Part shown: positions 1-10,519 of the stretch, piece after piece
How the letters are laid out: every line of letters starts with the position of its first letter
Numbering within the stretch: the first letter of the stretch is position 1
Assembly: GCA_963281255.1 (NCBI GenBank)
Contig: OY725490.1
Location: 868,001-932,000, forward strand
DNA: 64,000 nt
Direction of reading: 5' to 3'
Source: Aphrocallistes beatrix
Lineage: Eukaryota; Porifera; Hexactinellida; Sceptrulophora; Aphrocallistidae
Position numbers and translations under genes: made by a program
The notes under the pieces: generated by a model
What the model was told of the DNA's origin: nothing
The model's database searches: none
The model's input: only the letters and a program-made list of their open reading frames with translations

Positions 1-198
1 ACAAATAATTTTAAACTGAGCACATTTTACCGCTGTACTAGGAATATTACCAAATTTCAAATTATCAAACATTTCTCCACCAGGTAAGAATTCTTAATTA
101 GGTTGTGCTAAGAAATTACAATTAACATCATTTATCAAATATTGTACATATACTAACTCAGTTAATTACTACGAGACACCTACAAACTATCTATTTAC

Positions 199-3100
199 CT
201 GGTGTTAGAAGACTGGAAGCATGAACTGGAGAAGAAGTGCCAATGCAGTTGCTAGCAGCTACTGAGTAGTTGTACTCAGAGGTGGGGAGTAGCGTAGAGA
301 CGTGGAGATAGTAGCCAAGAAGTGTCCTAGCAATCTCAGATCCATTCAGATAGACCACGTACTCCACTCCAGATGAAGCTGACTGCTGATTGGGTGGTGT
401 CCAGCTGACATTCACTGATGCAGAACAAGTGGACTGATTGAACGAAATGATGGAATGCATTGGTGGAGATGATAGAGCCAATGGTAATACTAAAGAATAC
501 AGTTGAAGATCTGTCTATAAACATATTTAAGATAACTATTAAGTTATAAAAGTTCAGCACATACTATGTACGTACAAACAATATGAATTTGCTCCAAAGG
601 CATACAATAGAAATTCGATTATCTGAATGAGCATAACCCCGATATAGCATAAGTACCAGCTGTCACGTTTTTAGCAGGATTACTGCTAATTCAAGTTAAT
701 TTCCATCTGACATTTATGAGACTAATAACTTTCTATTCAATGTTCCTCTCAATTCACCAGAGGTCCATGCTGACAATTTACAATATCAGACTGGAAAAGC
801 CAACACAATATTTTGCAAGCAGAAATTTATCACAAACCACAAATTCGATGTGACTAGACGACTCTTTAATGATTAATTACTTTGAACATAGTAGATGGAA
901 AATCCAACAAATTCACAGCTTGATAGGATATAGTTAGGTATAGTCAACTCATACAGTCTCTTCATACAAGCTAGATACAAAACCATCTATTCACCTGGTG
1001 TTAGAAGACTGGGAGCATAAACTGGAGAAGAAGTGCCAATGCAGTTGCTAGCAGCTACTGAGTAGTTGTACTCAGAGGTGGGGAGTAGCGCAGAGACGTG
1101 GAGATAGTAGCCAAGAAGTGTCCTAGCAATCTCAAATCCATTCAGATAGACCACGTACTCCACTCCAGATGAAGCTGACTGCTGATTGGGTAGTGTCCAG
1201 CTGACATTCACTGATGCAGAACAAGTGGACTGATTGAACGAGAGAAGAGAGTGAGATACAGAAGTGGGAGCAGAGGGAAATTCTAAAGTATTGGAATGGT
1301 TTAAGACGTCACATAATATAGCTAAGTATTGCGAACTCAAATTGGTAGGTATACAAAAACTAGATTAACATTCAATCATTAGGAACTCTTGTTTTGCTCA
1401 TAAAAAGGTTGATAAATCATTGGAATGTATTATCAGCATATATAAATATGGTGTGAAAGTACCAGTGTCCGTTGTTGGAATTTTGATCAGTCATCATACG
1501 ATTCCGCAACTGGTTATATTTGAGACCAATATAGTGATTTTCTGAGCCGTTTTAAAGACACTACTAAGTATTTTTAATAGAAGTGCATGCATTTGTCAGA
1601 ATTTTGAGGTGGCTATTTGTCAAGATTATCTTAGTTGTCACTTGTCAGAATGGTTTGGGACTGCTGTCATTTGTCAGAATGGTTTTTAAGGAATGGCGGA
1701 TGTTTCGTCGCTGATATTTCTTTGAATTGAATTATTGAATCCCCACTTTCATTATCCCATTCATTCTACAAAATAATAAATGACAATCACCCATCCCTCT
1801 CGAAATAAAAATACTCTCGCGTGGAATTTTTTATTATTTCAAACTTACAAGTAAAATGCCCACAACCTCTCACTCTCCTATCGATTCTATCCAGCTTTAT
1901 ACCAAATTCATGTTTCACAACAGTTTGTGATTCGATTCTAAAGTATCAGCGCCGAAACATCCACCATCCCAAGAAAACCACTCTGACAAGTGACAGCTAG
2001 GATAATTCAGACAAATGACAACCTTAAAATTCTGACAAAATGCAACTCTCCCCAACCATCTTCTACTGTATCCCTAGTCCAAATTCCACAGGTTACTGTG
2101 AGGCCTTATATGTAGTAAGCTATGCCATAACTTATTTTGAATGCATTAGGAATTTGGAGATATCAAACGTATACCTCGAATGTGTTGACAAACATATTTG
2201 ATTAGCCACAGAAATTACAAATAATGTTAAACTGAGCACCATTTTAGGTTGTGCCAAGAAATTTCACTTAAATCATTTATCGAATATTGTACATATACTA
2301 ACTCAGTCAATTACTACGGGAGACATACAAACCATCTATTCACCTGGTATTAGAAGACTGGAAGCATAAACTGGAGAAGAAGTGCCAATGCAGTTGCTAG
2401 CAGCTACTGAGTAGTTGTACTCGGTGAGGAATAGCGTAGAGACGTGGAGATAGTTGCCAAGAAGTGTCCGAGCAATCTCAGATCCATCCAGATAGACCAC
2501 GTACTCCACTCCAGATGAAGCTGACTGCTGATTGGGTAGTGTCCAGCTGATATTCACTGAGGCAGAACAAGTGGACTGATTGAACGAGAGAAGAGAGTGA
2601 GATACAGATGTGGGAGCAGACGGAAATTCTAAAGTATTGGAATGGTTTAGGACGTCACATAAGTAAGTATCAGGAGCTCAAATTGGTATAAAAAATCTTA
2701 TATATATATTTTTGATGTTTGTCCGAATTGATCGAAAAGTTGGCAAGTCGTAGAGATGTGAAAATTGGCAGGTAGGTGTCAAATGATATGACTACGATTA
2801 AGTTCTAAGATCTAAGCGAAATTTTCACACTTCTGCAAAAGAAATGAAAAACAATTTTTCACACCTTTTCCATACAAAATAAATGACTACACTACCACAA
2901 TAGAAATCATCGTACGACTACAAAATATCGTCATTGTTATTAATACTTCAAAGCCACAACTTATGTTTGATATCTTAAATGTATTATAGTGTATGGCAAT
3001 AAGAAATATTATGTGCATATTTTCACACCTTTATATACATATTTTCACACCATTTGATTAATTTTGAAAAATATTCTAGAGACTAGCATCCAACGGTTGA

Positions 3101-6100
3101 CTTGGGGTTTTCAGAGTGTAGATTTCAAATATCATATTTTCGATATTTAATTGTTTACCTTTGTTCACAATGAATACATAAAGTAAACAAATCTCAAAAA
3201 TATGGTATAAACTAGCTTTCAACCGTTGACAAGGGGTTTTCAGGGGTGTTGTTTATTCTTGTTTACAATAGATACATAAAGTAAACAAATTATAAAAATA
3301 GACCATAGCCTAGCTTCCAACGGTTGACTTGGGGTTTTTAGTGCTGTAGATTTCGAATGTTATATCTTCGGATCCATATGAGAAAAATTATTCGTTAACC
3401 TTTGTTTACAATATTTATATAAGGCAAAAAATTCCCAAAATAGTTTAAATTGAGTAACTCCACTCTTCGGATACGCAGTGTCTGCAAGCCCCGCACCGCA
3501 AGCAAGCGAAGCGCGCTTGTAGACTTCAATTCAGTCATTTGGAACTCTTGTTTTGCTAACAAAAAGTTTGTTAATACTACGCGAAGTTGCTAATATGAAA
3601 CGGGAGCATCACTAAATGTATACACTTGAGATTGAAAATTGGAAGATGCTATAGGCGAACTCTGCTGTAAAATAAGTCAATGGTGATGAGGAGAAAAGAC
3701 AATGCAAATTTCTAAATATGATAGGGAATGTGATCAGGATAGAAGAATCGCTGTCTTTCGTCCGATCATCCAATTTCCGCACTAACCAGGAGAATATTTA
3801 GAATATAGCTCTTGTAGTTACCTGGAGTTAGGAGAGTCGCTGCAAACACTTGAGAAGTTGTTCTAATACAGTTCTCAGCTGCTACTGAGTAGTTGTACTC
3901 AGTGCTTGCAGACAAAGTAGAGACGTGAAGAGTGGAGTCAAACACTGTTCTAGCAATCTCAGATCCATCCAGATATACCACGTACTCCACTCCAGATGAA
4001 GCTGACTGCTGATTGGGTAGTGTCCAGCTGACATTCACTGATGCAGAACAAGTGGACTGATTGAATGAAATGATGGAATGCGTTGGTGGAGATGAAAGAG
4101 CCAATGGTAAAACTAAAGAATGCAGTTGGAGATCTGTCTATAAACATATTTAAAATAACTATTAAGTTATAAAGATTCAGCATATACTAAGTACAAACAA
4201 TTTGAATTTGCTCCAAAGGCATACAATAAACTTCGGTTATCTGAATGAAAATAACTCAGGTATAGCATACGTGCCAGCTGTCACGTTTTTGTCTGGAAGT
4301 TTCGCTTTTTATTACTTCTAATGGGGTCGTTTTCATGAATGTATCGTTTTTACATGACATTTCTTCATTATGTCCTACTTTATCCCTAAACCACTTTTCT
4401 ATTGTGTCCCGTCAGTCCGGCGAAATTCTAATCTGCGTTCAGCTTCTATCATGACTCAAGCTGGCATGTACGGTACAATATCTTATATATTAAAATGCTA
4501 GGATTTTTGTTTTGTTTTGTTTTGTTTGTTTGTCCGAATTGATTGAGAATTGGCAAGTTGTAGAGATACGAAAATTGGCATGTAGGTGTCAAATGATGAA
4601 TCTAGGATTAAGTTCGAAGATCTAAGCGAAATGTTCACACCTCGCCGAGATAGGTGACAAAATGTGCTGACCAATCAAATTCGATTATTTTATAATGCAA
4701 ATACATTGGAATAAAATAGTCGTGACTTATGCATACAATCAAAAGAACTATTTGTGATTGAAATTCATTGGTTTATGTGAACCAATCAAATATCAGCCTT
4801 TTATAATGCCATTCACACGATTATATTTATATAAATGATTGAATACTGCTATTTTGAGTCTATAATTTGATTGTTAACAACAATTTAAGTATGTTATATG
4901 CTACGATCAATCAATTCGATCATAAAATAACTTTTAACGACATGGACTGGAATTGATTATTTAAGTATAATAATATTTAGCAATGTGAACTTTGTGTATT
5001 CAAATTGAGCTTACATTCAGGATTAGTTGACTTAATACGAAGTAAATTATATTTATCACGAAACAAAATTTCTGCTACAGTTCTGATTTCATGAATGTAC
5101 CCGCAGACAAATGATAATCGAGCGTACTTAGTATAAAACAAGAAAGTGACGTATATTCCCAAGCACCCACTGGGTAAATCTGCGGACACGCAGTGTCCGC
5201 AAGCCGCGCAGCGCAAGCAAGCGAAGCGCGCTTGTAAACTTTAAAAGGGAAAGTATAATTGTACCAGCGCCCGATCATACAGTAAGCCTGTCTTTTCATA
5301 ATTTCTGTGTCTAGCTTTATTTCAATTCTATTCAAAGGGATCAGAATACGATATGCAAAAGATTATCGTAAGTTTAGCATTCTTGCTAATTTAACAAATC
5401 GACTGTTTAAACAGTGAATTTGAATAATTGTACAACATACCAACAGATTGTAGCTCCAATGTTACATTCACACTTGAATTCGAACCATTTGTGCCATTAA
5501 GAAAGTATTCTTGTCCACATCCGAAAATGAGACCTCCATCTCCCATCATGAAAGGGGAAATAGTGAGATTTCCTGAAATCACTGTGAAAGTTTGCAAATC
5601 AGCAGTCGCTGTCAATCGAGCAAAACTAAATCCTTCAAAATCGGTTTCCTCATTCACAGTTGAGACTGATGCAATATTTTCAGATCCGTTGACGATGAAT
5701 GCAATTTCAGGTGTAGTGAAATTGTTGTTGACAGAATCAGGAACAGATAAAGAACAGACAATATCAACACTATCTCCTATGCAGGCATAGGCTGGAACCT
5801 GTTGAATCGATTGGCCTAAAGATTTACAACAAATAATATTCAGTGTGGGTGAGATTCAAAATATTCCAATTGTAAGCTCAAGCAGTTCAAATAATTAAAC
5901 ATGATTTTTGGTATCACAGCCCATAGGCGCCGAACCCGGGGGCTGGGGGGCTCGAACCCCCCTGGATTCGAAGATAGTCCATAGACGCAATACAAAATTT
6001 AGGGCTAAGCCCCCCCGGAACCCCGAAATTGTCCTTAGATTTAGAAAAGTTCGGCGCCCCTGTCACAACCAATGCATAGCATACCTCAGTATCATCATAT

Positions 6101-6575
6101 CACATTTAGACTGATCTGGTGTCATAATGCAATTGCCAAGGCCATCCATCACATTTATTATCGATTGAAGAAAATTTGAGATAACATTTATAGGCAATTT
6201 TCAGATGTTAAATTTCGTCATGATTAATAATCACATGGATGGATAATGAAGTTTACTAACTAACTTCTGGCTACCTCTTTATGGGTGAAAAAACTATAAA
6301 AATGGAACCTTTACTATAAATATAATTTATTCTTTGTTACTGGTTATTATTAGCAAAATCATTTTGGAAATGAAAAATGCTAATTTTAACCAACATCAAA
6401 ATTTTAGATAGTCCTCTAAAGCTTCGAATACAATTTGGAGATGATTCCAAAGGAATTTACCTAGTGTATTTCTACAAATGAAAAATGACTTACCTTGAGT
6501 GTGAAGAAGTGAGAAGAAAGAGAGTAAGACACATAATTGCATCTTGGGTGAATGCAGGAACTGCAAAGTTTTCAT
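199..6575 (-). CDS. Gene A: Ig/FN3 single-pass receptor, 5' part (runs off the left edge)
   Basis: Spliced gene read right to left; six coding exons are visible. Exon 1 (6494-6575) begins MKTLQFLHSPKMQLCVLLSF, a signal peptide with two possible start Met. Exon 2 (5441-5815) is an Ig-like domain with the pair of cysteines in IGDSVDIVC and GGLIFGC. Exons 3822-4112, 2344-2628, 995-1282 and 199-489 each encode one FN3 domain; all carry QSTCSASVN-SWT, YVVYL-GSEIART and EYNYSVAA. Every junction is GT-AG and phase 1, so domains can be added or lost without breaking the frame. All exons seen are open. The split FN3, stalk, transmembrane segment and tail seen in paralogues B and D are not in the window and should lie to the left. 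Introns carry Helitron-like and foldback repeats. The third FN3 (2344-2628) lacks one codon relative to its neighbours, in frame. The family fits an adhesion or recognition receptor; the ligand is unknown. Confidence 0.8.
1590..2045. repeat. Foldback (long inverted-repeat) element in a gene A intron
   Basis: The left arm (about 1590-1725) carries ATTTGTCAGAAT and CACTTGTCAGAATGG and runs to a GGCGGATGTTTC box. The right arm (about 1945-2045) carries the inverse, with GAAACATCCACC, CTGACAAGTGACAG and AAATTCTGACAAA. The centre between the arms is AT-rich and non-coding. The arms are imperfect, so this looks like an aged non-autonomous DNA transposon. I could not fix the TSD. Confidence 0.6.
2696..3521 (+). 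mobile_element. Non-autonomous Helitron-like element, copy 1
   Basis: Starts TCTTATATATA, followed by the family's TTTGTCCGAATTGAT box and the GGCAAGTCGTAGAGA / TGGCAGGTAGGTGTCAAAT block. Ends in a GC-rich tail, GCAAGCGAAGCGCGCTTGTA, with a short palindrome. The equivalent intron after the next FN3 exon (about 1345-1375) lacks it and keeps the flanks, giving an empty site. It has no terminal inverted repeats and no coding capacity. Helitron assignment rests on the TC start and the 3' palindrome and is tentative. Confidence 0.55.
4283..4470. repeat. Diverged short inverted-repeat element (TTGCCAAC family)
   Basis: Starts GTGCCAGCTGTCACG and ends CTCAAGCTGGCATGTA. It matches better-preserved copies at about 25467-25684 and 32777-32988, which start ACTTGCCAACTGTCCCG and end CAGGTTGGCATG. 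This copy is heavily mutated. A further fragment of the same start is near 650-675. Confidence 0.5.
4491..5236 (+). mobile_element. Non-autonomous Helitron-like element, copy 2
   Basis: Starts TCTTATATATTAAAA and continues with a TTTTG run and TTTGTCCGAATTGATTGAG. Ends GCAAGCGAAGCGCGCTTGTA. It lies in intron 2 of gene A. The middle differs from copy 1, so the two share ends better than interiors. Two antisense reading frames inside it look accidental. Confidence 0.55.
5922..6062. mobile_element. 141-bp MITE (CGCCGAAC family) with 8-bp target duplication
   Basis: Terminal inverted repeats CATAGGCGCCGAAC and GTTCGGCGCCCCTG. Flanked by TCACAGCC (5914-5921) and TCACAACC (6063-6070), a 7/8 match, as expected of a hAT-type insertion. 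It lies in intron 1 of gene A. Other copies are at 24755-24899 and 37179-37321. Confidence 0.75.
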
Positions 6576-6637
6576 CTTAACCTCTTGCGGTGAAGCAGAA
6601 AATCACTAATTCCGGATAAAAATAGAAAAATAAAATA

Positions 6638-6808
6638 CAGTAGACTCCGGTTAATAGGGCCACTGATTAATCGGGCCACTTTTGGTAGGACCAGAATAGC
6701 TCTCACACATAGAAGCTAATACAAAATATTTTCGGTTAATAGGGCTCCCCGCTTAATCGGGTCAAAATGTCCTCTGACCGATGTGGCCCTATTAAGCGGA
6801 GTCGACTG
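6638..6808. mobile_element. Pogo-like MITE in the gene A promoter
   Basis: Ends CAGTAGACTCCGGTTAAT and ATTAAGCGGAGTCGACTG, flanked by TA on both sides. It sits about 60 bases upstream of the gene A start codon. It splits an upstream sequence that is continuous in front of gene B (TTAACTCGATTAA joined to CATTTTTCTATTTTTAT near 12150-12190). It therefore inserted into A's promoter after A and B separated. Relatives: 44421-44591 and 59099-59287. Confidence 0.75.
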
Positions 6809-8204
6809 TATATATTAATCGAGTTAATTTATTTTAGGTGGAGAAGCCTTGTGGCTTTTTAATGAATAATAAATTGTCAGTCGACAGACTGATAGTACAG
6901 CTCCATTAAGTAACTTGACTCGTAGGGTTTTCACATGATATACCGCCTTACTTGATTTTGAAACAATTGTATCCATGTCAACCAATCAGATTGCAAGTTT
7001 AGAGAGTCATTGTACAGGCAGCCCTCACCGTTCGCGAGTTTGCCATTCGCGGTTTCGACTATTTGCAGAAAATTTTTTTGGTCTTGTTTTGCTATTCGTG
7101 ACTCGTTCCCTCGACTATTCGCGGTTTTCGTTACTCGCTTCAGTAGTTTCATGGGCTACCATAAGTATAACCTTATACTTGTACATATCTGCATATTATC
7201 CCGGCAGTATCATTTACTGTTTTTATTGTTCTATACTAATACTTGACTCTATTGTTTCTATAGTTATAATTTTCTACCTAATAATTACATCCTGCCTAAG
7301 AGGAAGTTAATTGTAAAGCTAGACTTTACTATTTAGGTATGGTACTAAGGTTTGCTACTAGAGGATCTACGTATATCTTTCATTTGTCACTTTATTATTA
7401 ACATTTCACTTGTGCCAGTGTTTGTATGAGTATTACAGTTCAACTATTGAATCAATAACGTATTTAGCAAACTGTATCTAGCGTCGTTTTTATAATCTAG
7501 CAACGTAACCCCACTATTCTCATTGAACTAACTTCTTGCCGTTCGCGATTTTGCTATTCGCGACAATTAAAATGTGTTGCTCCACTGTCTGGAGGTATAT
7601 GAGCTATAGTATCAAGTGTTTAGTTGGCAAGCATTTAGCTAATAAATATTCAAAATGGTGGCGATATATTTTAAGATTTAACAAGTAAATGCAAGGTTTT
7701 TGGCAGATATCTAAGTAATTTCTGAACATTGTCCTTAAATGATGGATTTATTATTAAATAAGAAGTAAATATTAAAGCTGAAATCTCATTCATAATTTAT
7801 ATCTCAAGTCATTGAGACATGAATTAGCAGAATTTTTGGATAAATATTTAGTAATTTAGGAATGAATAGCATATTTTTCCATTTTCGGAGTAATTTATTA
7901 TTAAAAGAAGGTTCTGATGATTTGCATAAACATTGTCAACTTTAGCAGTTTCAGATCAATCAGAGATTTCTTCAAAGAAAAAACCTTTAAGTATACTTTG
8001 GCAACGAATCTAAACTTATCAGTTGCATAAAGCCTTTGTTTAATATTGAATTCTATTATAGTAACAACTTTTTCAATATTGAACAAAGTTCATATAGTAG
8101 CTAAGGTGTACAGTACAATAGTAGGATGTAAAATGCTCAACAAATTGTAATGTTGAAAGTATCATGGTAATTACCAATTAAGGTTATGAATAGATATGTA
8201 TACA
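6809..8204. other. Spacer upstream of gene A: duplicated upstream DNA and repeat remnants
   Basis: No gene is supported here. The stretch 6875-7015 (from GTCAGTCGACAGACTGATA to GTTTAGAGAGTCATTGTA) recurs at 33325-33475 in a gene D intron. About 7016-7565 carries two copies of a GTTCGCGA/ATTCGCGG motif typical of Tigger/pogo-type ends, arranged in direct order, and looks like a broken insertion. About 7566-8100 matches 27640-27860 and 39740-40280, the distal upstream regions of the other receptor copies. Confidence 0.5.
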
Positions 8205-8405
8205 ATAGAACTCGGTCAGTATGTACTCGGGATATTATATTATAAGAAGTACTTCGGCTTAGTACTTACATACTCATTTCTCTAAACCAAATTTAATTTA
8301 ATATATAGATTCCTATGTAATATCAAATGGGATAGTATGTACTTATGGATAGTACGTACTTTTCTCGCTCCCGGGAAGGGTACGTCTTATTCGAGTTCTA
8401 CCATA
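8205..8405. mobile_element. MITE with TAGAACTCG ends
   Basis: Begins ATAGAACTCGGTCAGTA and ends TTATTCGAGTTCTACC. The same element lies inverted at about 18868-19437, next to the matching segment of gene B. It was therefore carried along in the E/B inverted duplication and is older than it. Confidence 0.6.
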
Positions 8406-9134
8406 GTTTCATTCTCAATTCAACTCACAAGCAAAATACTTTGATAAAAATCACCAAACATACTAGATGGAGAATTTTGGTTATCTCATTTCTGTCAATT
8501 CATTTTGTTGGGAAGCTTTAAAAATGTCTTTCTTATTAACAAAATGTACCTCACATCTTCGACGGTGTAGATCGATAAATCAATGTTTATAATGTTAATC
8601 TTATCAACAGAAAATTTTCAATTTCTAAATCTGAGATCTGATTGATTGAAACAAGAAAAGATCCATTAACACAAACAAATTAATCATATCAGACAACTTT
8701 GGCCTAAATTGATATTTTAAAATGAGATTATACTTCCCAAGCAACTAGTTGATTGGTGGTTGACTATTTGTAGTAAAAACAGCACTGCACGATCAGTGAG
8801 GTTATAAAAAGTATTGTAAACTAGTTTTAAAGAATCGAAGTAAGTCCAACTCACTTAATCTCCACAAAATTAGACAAATCACCTTTCATGAAATACAAAC
8901 ACAAATACAAATTTAAAAAATAGAAATAAAATACAGCATTCTACTTGATTAAATATGAAAAATGTTTCAGAGTTAAGTAAGAATAAAGTACATCATACTT
9001 TATCTCAGCAGTTGAAGTTGGAATGTTTTGGAGATTGATTCCTGTGTCAGCTGAGTAGGACCGTCTTTAGACAATTCTTTAGTACTTATGGTCCGCATAT
9101 CTTGGCTCCAAGTTCTTACTCCTAAAGTAATATA

Positions 9135-9595
9135 CACTGCCTGAACAAAAGTATTCGTACACCCCATAATTCCCCATACAAATAGTTACAATACTGATTT
9201 ATTTAGCGAGTCAAGGTATTTAATTGGTAAGAGATACGCTTAATTTAACTTCAAATTCAAATTACTCACTTTATAATCTTTCAAACTGTTTACACTCCCA
9301 CAAGGTTAAAAATTTTCAAACTGTGCCACCTCATACCATCAATGCCATCATATCAATGGTGATCACTCGCGACATGTGGCATAGGAAAGCAAATGCTGAA
9401 AATACTTAATCTTGAAGAAGAGTAATTAAGTTGATAGATGAAAAAGTGAGTAATTCGAATATGGAGAATTCGAATTTGAAGTTAAATTAAGCGTATCTCT
9501 TACCAATTAAATACCTTGACTCGCTAAATAAATCAGTATTATAACTATTTGTATGGGGAATTATGGGGTGTACGAATACTTTTGTTCAGGCAGTG
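9135..9595. mobile_element. Tc1/mariner-type MITE
   Basis: A 461-bp element with long near-perfect inverted ends, CACTGCCTGAACAAAAGTAT and the inverse, flanked by TA. The interior is AT-rich with no transposase. It is absent from the matching position of gene B (near 18105-18135), so it inserted after the E/B duplication. A second copy (59290-62627) is split by a larger element. Confidence 0.8.
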
Positions 9596-9721
9596 TATAT
9601 AATGATTTATTCCAAATTTTGAATAACTACACTAGCTATTAAAATTATTTTGATTCATTGGCCTAGATTAAATTCACATTTTACAATTGATACTCCTGAT
9701 TATCTAAAAAAAAGCAATTTA

Positions 9722-9862
9722 ATGGCATACATGCTAGCCGTTCCGTTTCTGCAAATGTCCCGCTTTTACATGAAATTGGGTCATTATGCCCCGATTTTTG
9801 ATTCTTGTATAATACTTTTCTATTGCGTGGCGTTTTTATCATAGCTCAAGTTGGCATGTGAT
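9722..9862. repeat. TTGCCAAC-family MITE, worn copy
   Basis: Contains ATGTCCCGCTTTTACATGAA and ends CTCAAGTTGGCATGTGA. The partner in gene B lies inverted near 17560-17705, so the insertion predates the E/B duplication. Confidence 0.5.
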
Positions 9863-10519
9863 GTAATGGATCTATTAACAGTACTTACTCTGTAATAACC
9901 TCTTCTTCATTCTTTGCTTGTTGGTATTCTAGCAGGAAAAGATTAATCATTAACCTGCATACAAAATTAATTTACGAGACAACTAACCTTTATTCCTTCT
10001 TTTCTTGATACACAGACAACAACAGAATACACCTGGAACGTTCACAGTTGCAGCTAGAGAAAGGAAAAACTATTATAATCTATATATATTTATATGTACG
10101 AGTATAGGCATATTTCCAACTTCAGCGATGCAAAAAATTCCATTCTGGAATTCTAATCGAAGTTAATATCTGTTCTTTAGTTCAATTTCAAAACAGAGAA
10201 TGAGATGCAAAAAGTTATCTTACTTTACATTTAGGTTTAATAAGGAGAAAAAATCAAAATGCAACCATGTAAATAATAATTTCTCCAGATAAAATCAAGT
10301 TTGCATTACTTGAATCTAAACAGGTGCAAACCCCACTGAAAATATTATTGGATTATAATGGTATTCTATTCTAGCTTGGAGATTCAACATTCAATTCCAT
10401 ACGCATGGTACAACTAACAAACTAAAAAAGCATACAACATAGTAAACCCATGAGAAAGCGTTGGCTGTAGTATAGTAGGACGTAGGGCTGTAGGAGGAGT
10501 TGATTTATTATTTGGTGCG

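Larger units (their letters stand above)
9040..10515 (-). pseudogene. Pseudogene E: decayed 3' end of an Ig/FN3 receptor
   Basis: An inverted copy of the last exons of gene B. The stalk exon matches at about 10455-10515. The exon encoding ATVNVP is at about 10035-10056 and the tail exon (YQQAKNEEEVIT in B) at about 9890-9930. The last exon matches at about 9045-9110. The intron before the membrane exon and most of that exon are missing: the stalk sequence GTGAACGTTCCAG runs straight into the end of the membrane exon (GTATTCTGTTGCTGTCTG), so no transmembrane segment remains. The last exon no longer matches B's reading frame and reaches an early stop. No Ig or FN3 exon is present. A Tc1-like MITE (9135-9595) interrupts the copy. 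It joins a duplicated receptor upstream region near 10500 at a breakpoint visible against 27300-27340. Confidence 0.75.

Noticed and set aside
3959-4183. Second open frame on the same strand over FN3 exons (NLIVILNMFIDRS...FCISECQLD type)
   Set aside because: It recurs over every FN3 exon in the wrong frame and runs into the introns; it is a shadow of the conserved FN3 frame.
5428-5790. 120-residue frame antisense to the gene A Ig exon, with a similar one at 37737-37964
   Set aside because: It is antisense to a conserved Ig-like exon with correct splice sites; no independent evidence.
9224-9409. 61-residue frame at 9224-9409
   Set aside because: It lies wholly inside the Tc1-like MITE and resembles no transposase.
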